Positions 11,901 to 23,900 of a stretch of DNA of 42,315 nucleotides are shown here, piece after piece. Positions within the stretch are counted from its first letter, which is position 1; each line of letters opens with the position of its first letter. Where the stretch lies: positions 1 to 42,315 of the forward strand of contig JAWQRO010000342.1 of NCBI GenBank assembly GCA_033557835.1, in the 5' to 3' direction. Made by a program: the position numbers and the translations under genes. This DNA is from Helochares maculicollis. Its lineage: Eukaryota; Arthropoda; Insecta; Coleoptera; Hydrophilidae. The notes under the pieces are model-generated. The model was not told where the DNA came from and searched no databases. It worked only from the letters and a program-made list of their open reading frames with translations.

Positions 11901-14900
11901 GCATTTATGAGATATAAGATCACGAACATAAACTCGTTTCGAAGCCGAAGAACCAGGTTCACACTACTCTTTAGACTCATGTAATGAATCGATGCACAAA
12001 ATTCAGTCTATCCTTGCAAAAACACTCTAAATTTTGCTAAAGAAGTTGCACACAATGCCCAATGAGATGCCTAGGGCTTCTACTAAATCTCTTTGTCACT
12101 CGACGATTGTACAATACAATATCTGGTGTTATTGATGTTTTTGGACGTCTTCAAGCCTTGTACACATTTTCAATAGTTCATAAATTTCCTTTGCTTTTAA
12201 GTTTTTCAAAAATAAAAATTCAATCACTACACGATGCTTGACTTTTCCATAGTATAAAAATACTGTGACACGTCGATACTAAATGGCTTGTAGATAAAAA
12301 ATAAATTGACAGATTCATATGAAGCGGCGCCCTTTTCTAGCGACTAGAAAACTTATTGAGCAACGTAGTAATAGTAAAGAATACGTACGTCAAATATGCT
12401 TTCCGTACTCGGGATTCGCTCGCTCGTGAAGTAAGAATGCAATATAAAATAAATTCTGCTTCGTTAATAGGTCTTTAAAATATAATATCTTCAATACTTA
12501 CATCCGTTCTTCATTCAGATCGCTCATAGTTATCTAATTTTCTTCGTTTCTTCTTAGAGCTTTAACTTAGAGTTTGATTTTTCTAGTTATGACATATCTG
12601 CTATTTCTAGGTCCTCCATTTCTGACCTTATTAGCCAAGACCTTCTATATAATTGAACCAGGTCAATCCTTTTCCTTATTGTCATTATAATATCTAAATG
12701 TCTCTTTAATTGCTGCCCGTTTGTTTTCCAATTGCTCATGTCCTTTTTTGTTGTATGACATCCGCAGTTACTGTATTTTTCTGTATTCACTACTATTTTT
12801 ATCCCACTTCTAAAACGTACCGCTAGTCACCAACTTTATTTATCCAGCTTCCATCTGCTTGCTCATAATTTTTCGTTTTTGCATGTTTCGAGTTTTAGAC
12901 ATGATTTTTAGTTGTAAGAATATGTAACTTGTCTCATATTCTTCGACCACACATATCTCCTTTTCCATCATTTGTTCTGTTAATATGTTACTTTGAATCT
13001 GTAACTGTGTCCAGAGAACGATAATCTTCTTTTTCGTTATTCTGTATGTTTATGTATTAAAAGATTAGTAGTAGCCTTTAAAATTATTGTTAAATGTATA
13101 CTAACGTTTTTCTAAAAGCCAATTTCTATTTGTGGAAGATGTTGCTTTCCAAATTATCGTTTTTTGTTTGTTTTTAGTCCCTTTGTTTAGAAATATTCTA
13201 AAGTTGAGGATTCTTCTGTTTTTTTAGCCAGATTTGTTTCCAGTTTTCAAATTCATAGTTCTATTTTGCAAAGCCACTTCTCTATCTATTTGACAGGTTT
13301 AAGCAAATTTATTACCCCTAACTTTTATTATTAATTCCTCTCCCTTATTTGTGTGCACCTACATTATTTGTAATATTTAGTTACTATTTTTTGATTCTAA
13401 ATTGTAGAAGCTTTTACATTGGCACTTATTTTATGACATTTTTTTCACAGTATTCGTTTTCTCCACCTATTTGGGCATTAAAATAATATTTTAGCGTGTT
13501 TTCTTTCAGTTTATAAATTAGTTTATTTATACCATTCCTAGTTTACTGCATTATTTGATTTTATTTTGAAGATTAAATGTGTTGTTAAGGGGTATAACAT
13601 TTTTTATTTTTTGCTATAAATAAATGTTTCTAGGATAGGACTGTATTTCATTATAGTATTTTAATGGGGATCATTTGTGATATAACTTCAAAAACTCCTA
13701 ATAATGTTACTAGATGATTATATAGAGTCAGAAGTGTGATTATTATTTCTGCTCCTTTGTAGACTTTCGCAAACATATCTTGTATCATTTCTCGAGTGTT
13801 GTCTCGATTCTGTTGTAATGCTACTTTTCTGCATAAGTACTAGATATATGGTTAACAATATGGTGTATTGCTCTGCGATAGGTTTGTACATGGGTGATGT
13901 TCAAACATACTGAATAATTTTTTTTAAATTTCTTTCAGCAATTAAAGCGACTATTAACGATTACAAAACAAATCTCTCACTCCCATTGACGATTTGCCAC
14001 GTTCATACTAAAAAGTAAAATACCCTGGATCTAGACCAACTGAATATTATATCCCTTCAAAGTAAATTGGGCTACTCATCAATATTTACATAAGCAACAC
14101 GCAGAAAGTAACCTTTGACCTTTCATTGAGTTACCCGCCAGGTGGTAGAGTGACCTTATTACTCCAATTAATTTAATAAATAAGTGACAAGATTGGCGCA
14201 AAAATATTGGCTTACACCGAGCGTAAAGATAGGTTAAAGGTAACTTGAGTAGGGCCTGACAGTTAAAATCCACCGCCTAAATTCGTATTTATGGCGAATA
14301 ATAGAGGTCTACGAGTTGTAATCCATTCCAGAAGTTTTGTTGTTTAGGCCCTCTTAGTGATGAAGTTCGATAATTGGTGCTTCCACTCCTGTTTGTTTCA
14401 CAGGATAACTCCGCCATTATATCTGTGTTATTTGCTCTACATGCCCCTATTGCGATAATCACGAAATTAGGCGGATTATTACCGAACTTAACTGTTTTAT
14501 TATTGAAATAAGACCGAAGGAAACGCAACCCTACAAATGTATTTTGACTGGGATTTCTGAAAATCAACTAAGCGAGTATAGGGAAAATTTAGGGGAACCG
14601 GAATACACACGACACAAAAGTATCATTGTTTTATTCTTGTATCTTTAAAAGAACGATTTAAGTACATCATAAAACAAGCGATAAGTTCGCTTAATCCGTA
14701 TTTTAACATTCTCGTAAATTTAACTGTGAACATCCCAGAAGTCAATCCCATTTAGGACCGTGTTCAATAAATTTCAGGCTAAGAGGATTGCTTTGTAAAT
14801 TAAATAAGAAATCCACAAAGAGATGTTTTTCATTGATACCTTTCTATTGCAGGTTAACTTCGGCGATGTGAAAATACCAAGGAATTTTGACTACCCCAAA

Positions 14901-17900
14901 CCGCAAAAGATAGATGCCTTGCAAGGGGTGCATGGAGTCGCTTCTGACAACATTGTATTGGTTGATGCTCAGACCTTGCTTATTCCCAACTTATCTTACG
15001 ACGGAGAAGCTCCAGGTGGGTAGTTTTCTTACTAATACAGATTTAATGTCGCTTATTTTTGTATATTAGTACATTTAATTTTTTCTTTATTTAGTTTTAG
15101 TCTTATTGTTTCTATGAGTATATCAAAGAGATCAGATCATTTATAGATATGTAATTACATTTGAAGCTAAGTAGTTAAAATTGTTACACACATATAAGAC
15201 ACTAGAAATCTATTAGAAATAAAATTTGAAACATTTAAATTCAAAATGGTAAAGATTAACAATGTGTCACTACTTAAAATCATGCCGTCAATATATCCCA
15301 AACATAAATGAACCTAGTAAACATCCGGGCAAATAATAGGATTCGTAATACAAACAATGTGAATTTTAACTCCCGACGTGAAAGTATCTTTTTTGATAAA
15401 AGTGTATTCAAATCATATTTCCAATTCTGTGGTTGGCTTAGCTGACAAAAATTTTCCAGTAATTAACATGAAAATGCAGATTGCAGTGTACTTGGATAAT
15501 TTAAACTAAACACAATAACTTGTATATTAGAGAAAAAGGTTTGTAACTCCCACTGGTACCTTTGGGACCAAATTAAATGATTGATTTTAAAGACAAAAAT
15601 TGCAGATGTAACATTCAATTTCAAGAAATACAAAGTCGGTATGAGCTCATAAGTTACAGCTCTGACAATGTTCTTCTCCACAAAAAATATACAAATCATA
15701 TCCTAGTTTTCAGGTACCATTGATGATTTGACATTTTCATCAAGTTCCGAGGAGTCGGTCTCTATGACCATTCTCGGAGCTGCTGCTAGATATTTGGTCC
15801 CGGTTAAAACTAAAGCGCTATCACCAGTAGCATCTCTAATGCCACGAAGGCAGCATTAACGTCTTCATCCACGTCGGGTTCTATCTCTACGTTCACAAAT
15901 TTCTGTTGACTATAAAGATTTATACTGTCAATTTTTGCTAAGAGCATATGTAAGCACTTTTCTGTTGTTGCTTTTCTTCGTCAGAATAAACTCCTTAATG
16001 TAACCCCAAGGACCGAAGAAATATATTATGGTAGAACAAACTTGGTTTCTGACTTGCACTTACGCCTGGAATGCTTTGGTCAAAAACAATAATCGTTTGT
16101 GGATCAAGAGTGCTAGCTGGTATCACTGTTTAGTATTTCCGTAATATAATCAACATCAGTAAAATCTTATGGATTGAATGGATTAATACCAAGACCATAG
16201 TCTATTCAGTATAATATCACCAGTACTGCTCTTAAGATATACACGGCCAAAAATTCAGCAATATCGTAAGCTTTCAGCATTCTTTCAACTTGCGAATGTC
16301 ATCACTATAGTGGCTCTAAAAGGTGCCCATGAATGATTTATCTAAATGTTGAAGTTTATGAGTTGCATGAGCTGGAAGACTGACAATAGGGACATGTTCT
16401 TCACGGGCCAGCTCCAGAACATCTAAATTACACGAACAATCCAATGTTTGAACCATTCGGTAAACAAATTATTTTGTATCTAACCAGATGAATTGACTTT
16501 GCCAATAGATCTTAGAGGCGCACATTTCATCAATAGGGATGTATAATCATTTTTGAGGAAATATTAACTTAGGTGTCACAAATTTTCCCGATTCACTCAT
16601 GAAGCAAACAAATGAGCATAGTGATTCCTGTTCATCAGCATCCTCCAACAGATTTTTTCCTTATTTATCTACTACTTGTGGTACTTTTGATTACACTGTT
16701 CTCTGTTCAATCTCATCGAAGTTAATAATTCTGTCACATTTCGGTATATGTCAAAAAATGCTTTACACATTTCACCGTTAAAGCCGTAAGAAAGTGCATT
16801 TGATGCCTTCATAGGTCTATCGTAATGATCATTCCTCCGTATGTCGCCTCATAAAGTTATCTAATCAAGCTCTCCCTGCCATTTTATTCCTGAAGCTATT
16901 TTCAATAGTATTTTTTAAAACCAACAAATAAGTCATTTTATGAATACCCATCTTAGCAAGTTCATAATATCTAGACTCTATGAATAAAATATTTTAAATA
17001 AATTTTTTGTCTGAGTCTAATAGAAATTAGAAATTTCTTAAGCTTTATGCACAAGTAACTCAAACATTCTTGAGAAACCGTTACCAACTGCTTCAATATA
17101 TATCTATCTAAATATTTGTTTGCCTTTTGTAGCTCATGATATGTATTTTCACAGCTTCAATACCATTTTCAATTTGGTTAAAATTCCAAATATTTTTTCT
17201 ACCGAACATGGAGACACCACACTTTGTCGATGCATCTGTGAACAAATTTAGTAAAATAATCAAACGATCATTCATGTATGTTATATGGCTCTGAATACAT
17301 GAAATATGAGGGAGCCAAATTGTGTGTAAGGTAGTATCTATAGCCTACCTTAAATAAATGTATAACATCAAATATGTCGCATATTCATTCTAAAAATGAA
17401 ATAGAAAAACGCTGGTCAAATACAATGTCCAAATCTTCAAAGCCAACTCTTTGTATTTCCAAAACTAATTAAGTATAGGCAACACAATATTAAACTTTTT
17501 CGACTGTATGTGCTTAAAGCGGTACAAAAATCAAAGGTATGTGTTCCCCTTTTTAAATTTCTTGGCACTAAGTCAAAGTTGTTATTGATCTTTCCGATTT
17601 AGTTTGAGTGGATGGCGTGATACTAAATATGAAAGATCAAAGGGGCCGTAATATCTGTGGTAGTTACTTCTTCTTTAATATACAAGCGTATAGCTTATTT
17701 GAACATTTTTCACATGCCATATGCGTTTCTGCGAATGTTAACATCATGTGGCTTATTAAAAGTAGCTTTATAAAATTTGGTAACTTAAGCCTGCAACTGT
17801 TCTTAAAATAGAGCTATTGAGTTATAATTTTTTAGACACCTAGATTATCTTATTGGAGCGACAAAAGTTCTATTTCATATTATATTTAAAGTACTATATT

Positions 17901-20900
17901 ATGGCCTGGAAATTAAAATGCAGTAGTTAGTTTCTGAAACCCAATACTTCAGTCAAAATATTGCTTACGCTACATCGGGAGATGCTTAGTGCTTTTACTT
18001 AATCTTTTTCCATCATTTGACGATTTTCCAGTACGATGTTCTTTATTTTTTTTACAATTTCTGGTGTTGTTGCTGTTTTTGGAGGTCCTTGACTTGGAAC
18101 GTATTTTAGGCTTGTCTGACCACGTTTAAATTCAGCAACCGATCTTTCTACTGTATTAAATGAATTTCTTCCAACATTCGCTTATAAAATTCCTGTGCTT
18201 TTAAACTTTCCAAAAATAAAAATTTAGTCACTGCACGATACTTGATTTTTTCCATTGAAAAAATACTGACACGGCGATACCAAATTGCTTGTAAAAAGAG
18301 AATGAATTGACAGATTGAAATGTAACTTCACAAACGTTCAAATGAAAAGTGTACCAACATAACAAACAAATTCAGACTAGTAGCGACGCCCTCTCTTATT
18401 GAGCTGCAAAACTTATTAAAGAGACGTGCATGTATAATAATATAAAAATTACACAACTTGTTTTTCAGTCATTGTACATAACATTAGATATACAGCAACA
18501 ATAAATAAATAAGAAAGGAAAATAAATAGCTACTATTCTACATTACAAATGAATCATAAATCATAATCAAATTACAATACGTAGTAAAATCGTTAAACTG
18601 CAACAGACTACATTTTTGATGTATTAAGCGTATTTATTCCTAATGTAATCAAGTTATGAGCGACGCAAACGAACCCCAAGTAAGCTAAGCTTATTAGATT
18701 CTTAATGTTTTTTTTTCTGTTCAAATTGCAGCAAGTCCATATCTTAATTGTATCTCTAATTTCTTTGCTCACAATTTTAGCCAATTAAGACATTCTTCTA
18801 AAAAATATGTTTTTAACTCACTATACACAACATTTGGCACAAAATAGTGAATATACAAGCAATGAAAATAAACAGCTGATGTTTTATTTGAAAGGCTCCT
18901 ACCCGTAATGCTAAGTGTGGCTATGTATGTCCCCTTCAAAGTAATCCCCATGACATATTATACACTTGTGCTAAGGTTTTTCCAATCTTCGAAGCACTTT
19001 AAAAAATCATTTTCCTTTATTTTGTTCAGCTCCTCCTTCGATGCCATCTTTCATCTCGTCAATATTAGCGTAGTGTCGTCCTTTCATGGGCCTCTTTAGT
19101 TTCGGGAACAAGAAAAAGTCACAAGCAACAATGTGTGAGCAGGGGCGTTATCGTGGTGCAAAAGTCAATTTTTGTTCTTCCACAAATCCGGGCATTTCTG
19201 GCGGATTGTTGCACGCAAATTGCGCATAACTTGCAGGTAATATTCTTTATTGACCGTTCTACCTTGTGGCATGAGCTCGCGTTGCACCCCTGGCGCGAAT
19301 TTTTCGGTCTTGGTTTGTGCGGCAGCTTCCATTGCGATGATTGAGCTTTGGTTTCCACGTCATAACCATAAACCCACGATTCGTATCCAGTTATAACCCT
19401 CTGAAGTAAATTTGGGTCGTCGCGGACAGAGTCCAATAACTCATTAGCAATTTTCATACGAAGCTGTTTTTGGCCAAAATTGAGCAATTTTGGTAAGAAT
19501 TTCACGGCGACCCGACTCATGCCCAAATCATTGATAAAAATCGAATGGCACGAGCCAATTGATAGGTCTAGGTCCTCAGCAACTTCTCTAGCGATGATTC
19601 GACGATTGGCCAATACCATTTTCTTCACTTCATCAATTTTTTCGTCTGTTGTTGAAGAGCTCGAGCGTTCGGCACGCTCTTCGTCGTTCACATCTTCTCG
19701 GCCTTCTGAGAACATTTTGTACCACCGATAAACGTTGCTTCGGTCCAAGGTAGCTTCTCCGTAGGCCACAGTCAACATCCGGAATGCATCCACGCACTTA
19801 ATTTCGTTTTTCACACAACATTTGATACAGGTTCTTTGATCCATTTTTTTGAATAGGTAAAAATCGAAGCCGAGCCAAAACACGTGCAAGCAAAGCGGCT
19901 GTAAACAATCAACTGAACACACAAAATGGCCCAACTTGTCGGTATAAGTGAGAGACACGAGTAACAACATAACGCCACAAAACATCGAAATTCGAATATA
20001 CCTAACCCGCGAAAATTCATAGAAGACGTTTCCTTGTGTTGTTTTCTATTTCCAGAATGTTTGTGTTTTCGTAGTCGAACGAATGCGTTTGTTCGTTGGC
20101 GTGTTTTGCTAAAGCTGTGCTGTTCGGTTTAACATTTATGTCTGATTCATGTTGGTTTATTCTATTTTTGAGTGGTTGTGACGTAGTTCCAATATAGTTT
20201 TTATTGCAGTCCTTGCAATTAATTTTGTAAACAACGTTATTTATATCCTTCTTATTGAATTTATTTTTTGTATAAATTAATATAGCGGGATTTTTTGCTG
20301 TTGTGCTAAAGGCAAGTATTGTATTGCATTTTTCGAGTTTCTTTTTGTGGATGTATGACCTTGGATTAATAAAGGGAATCGTTGTTGGTTTTTGCTATAT
20401 ACAAGATTGTATTTTTTATTAATTTATACGGGTAGTTATTTTCTAAAAAGGCTTTTTTGATTTTTTTCATATTTTCTTTTTTGATTTTTTCGTCTGATAT
20501 GTTTATGGATTTTGATATTGTTTGTTATGACGTTTCTCTTTTTGTGATATTGAGTGGTTTAAGTCAAAATGTATATATCTCCAGCTGTGTGTTGGTTTTT
20601 GGTACCAGTTTGTTGTAATTTTATTATTGTCTTCATGTATTAATACAGTGTCTAGGAATGACATTTTTTGTTGGTTTCTATTTCCTTGGTTGAAAGTGTT
20701 AACTATTTCATCGGTTTTGTTGTGGTAATATGTAAGTATGATTTTGTCTACGTATGTGAAGTACAAGAAAAGTTTGGAAGGAAGTTTGTTTAAGCATTCT
20801 TCTTCTAGATATTCCATTGTTAACTTGGCTGTTGTATTTGTCTTGAAATATGAAATATGTAGAGTTTAAACATAGCTGAACTCTTTCTGTTAATTCTTCT

Positions 20901-23900
20901 TGGTTTAGGTCTGCGAGTTTCTTAAGTTTGTCAGTATTTTTTTAAAATATCTATGGTTAAATTGATGGGGATGATGGTAAAGAGCGACGTGACGTCTATA
21001 GATATAATTTTATGTTGTTTTTGTATGGATTAATATATATTAACACACATCTTGAGAATAAATACATGTTTAACTATTTTTTATCACAAAAAGCTTGTGA
21101 ACTTGTTAGAATGATAGAAGCAAGAAATAAAATATCGTGTGAAATTATTAATAGTAACTCAGTTCCTACATGTAGCGAAACTAGCAGCCAGTGAGTAAAA
21201 TTACGCACGTTTATTTTTCGACGTGAATGGAACGTTGCATTGTTCATTGTGGCAATTTGGTTACGTAAATCAAGTGTTTTATGGCCCATACGGCTAATAC
21301 CATCGATATAAGTACGTTTTTATTATAGGAACAGCAACAACGTCCATGGTATCCGGCCAATTATTCGTTGTAAATGCGCAAAACTATGCAATTACGGTGT
21401 ATTTAACGATTGTTAAGTGATGGCATTCACATCGATCGGCGAAGTAAAACACAGACTATTATCTCTGGCTAAAACTTGAAATGTAGATAGAATAAATTAT
21501 GTTAGTAATTATTTATTTCATCAAATTTATTTCTTTAAGTTTATATGCTATACACACAATGTAACGTTAAATCAACTTTCTGGAAAGTTGAAACTACGCA
21601 AAATATTAAAATACAAATAAAAATTTTAAAATCAAAAATTTTCCTAAATACTTGCAGATGCAAAATTTTGGGTCGGAAGAGGCTCCAAACCTTCACCACA
21701 AGGTATCAGAGTTCCTGATGAAAACGGCAAAGTAGTTCCACTAAGAAGATATGACCACAAAACAGTAGTCCTTACCCTCCCAGGAGATCTAACAGTCTTT
21801 GATATTGGCCACTTTGGAATTTGGTGTGAAGCTTTCACCGTAGATTTCGGCCACGTCCAGATTCCACAGAACCTAAACATTCCACCATCATTACAAATGC
21901 TTGGAGTCAGTCCTCAGGTATATACATATTTTTTCATGCGCTGAACTGGTTAGATATTAAGTAATAAGACTATAAAATGCGAATTTCTTTGCGGCTGGTA
22001 TTCTGATGCTGCCTTTCTTTTCACTTTCTAAGCTTCTTTCCTCTCATATATACTTCTTGGTTATGGATTTTGTTGGAAGCGGACAATTTTGGTAGCTTCG
22101 CCTATTCCCGATCCTCGCCCCCCACTAGCCTAATGAGGTTTCTGTTGTTACAGAAGCGGACAAATGATTTTACTCCCCAAAGGCAGCAAACCAGGCCACT
22201 AGTGGGGGGACATCTCGAACCAACTACCTATCGACCTCCATCTAGTTTCCTCCGAAATTCCCAAGCCCAGAGAAGAAACGATGGCGGAAGGTCCCTCCAA
22301 GATCCTAATCAAGCTCATGAACTAGTCAGTAGAGGAATCGATGCTCAAGCTCCTCAAAACCTTCTAATCCAATCGCAAATCCTACCGCATCAGTTTCTCA
22401 TCCAGCAACCAATTCAACAGTCGAATTACGTTCAACAACCGAATTACGGTCAACAACCAAATTTCGCACACCAGCCAAATTTTGCCCAACAACCAAATTT
22501 AGTCCAGCAGGCGAGCTTCATTCAACAACCGCAGTTCTTACGGCAACCGCACCACATACCTCAGCAAGTAGTTTATAGTGATCAAGTAGCACCGCATCAG
22601 CAAGTGTACGATCAGCAGCAAATTGTGCAGCAGCAGCTACCTCAACAGCAACAATTACGTATCAGGGACCACCAAAGATTTGTTCATCCTCATCAAATTT
22701 TGCAACAGCAAGCTGGACAGCAGCAAATTGGACAACAAAGGCTTTTGCAGCAACAAATTGATCAACAAGAAATTTCGCCACAAGGCATTTCACATCATCA
22801 AATTTTGCAACAGCCAATTCTGCACCAACAAATTCTGCAACAGTCCAGTCAATCTCAAGCTTACCAACAACCTGATTTGCAAAGACGAGTCGATGCTAAT
22901 CACCAACAAGTTGCCCAGCAGCCCATCCAGTACGTGTTGGTGCCTCAACATCAACAGAGGCAGTTGGAACACCAACAGTTGCGAGAACAATTAAATCGAC
23001 AACACAATCGATTCGAAATCACTTCACAACCGAACCAATACTTAGTTGGCTAACGACAGCTTTTGACTTAGGTTTTCAAGGGCTTCGAATTTTTTTGAAA
23101 CGCTAAGTTTCAAAAAGAATCTCAAGCCTCTCAACTAGCTAATATTTTTTGCGAAAAAGCCAGTTTTACGGTTCTCTTCATTTCAAACCATTTTTGTACC
23201 TCTTACACATATTTATTTACAAACTCTTCGCGGAATCATCATCACAAATTTTTGTAAATAGTCTATACGTACACATGTAAGACCAATTAATTTATTAATT
23301 ACCTACAACAATACACCCTATTTATTTTATTTGTAGCGCATACTCCTTAATAGGTTATACTTTTTTAATGTGAACTATGATATTATGGTATTATTGTGTT
23401 ATTTTATGTATTTTTTAAATTAATAAAAGAATCAATAAACGCTTCAATCGTCGATTTCTGAAATCATTCGATTCGACTAAAACATTTTCTTTCTACACTC
23501 TAACGTATTTTTTATTACAGTCAAAGCTTAACTGCGAAGTTTTATACGACAACTTGGCTTTCGAGGTTCGTTGGGCCGTGGCTGGAGACAGCATTGTGTT
23601 GCAGCTTGTTTCAAAATTAGGTGAGTCGTTAAGTTACCCACATTTAGAAACAACCACATGCATGTAAACCAGAGACATTATTGCAGAAAGCGCTGCTAAA
23701 ATATATAATATTGCATTACCTTAATTACGAAAGGCCGGGAGTTGATGGGGTTGGGGGCTGCTCCGCCACATCAACGGTGAGTAGCTCAAAGGAATAGTAG
23801 TACTTAATACGAGAACACTCGTTATATTACTCTATTTCCTTACAGTGCTATTATCGTCAAATATAGGTATGATGTTACTTCTCTCAGCAAAATTTCTACA

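Noticed and set aside
14289..14567. 92-codon - strand frame as a gene
   Set aside because: No recognisable domain, no supporting splice signals, and it lies inside a Skeletor intron; judged chance.
19119..19985. 288-codon - strand frame as a host gene
   Set aside because: From 19844 it is a mariner transposase. The first 47 codons are not part of it, and the last 70 or so are out of frame with the transposase.
22070..22153. Upstream ATG-like start for the Gln-rich frame
   Set aside because: The acceptor at 22153 and in-frame joining to the DM13-2 exon explain the frame better; the extra residues are intron.
22790..22994. Other-frame and antisense reading frames over the Gln-rich exon
   Set aside because: They are shadows created by CAA/CAG repeats; the + frame 22154-23053 is the one that joins in phase to the DM13-2 exon.
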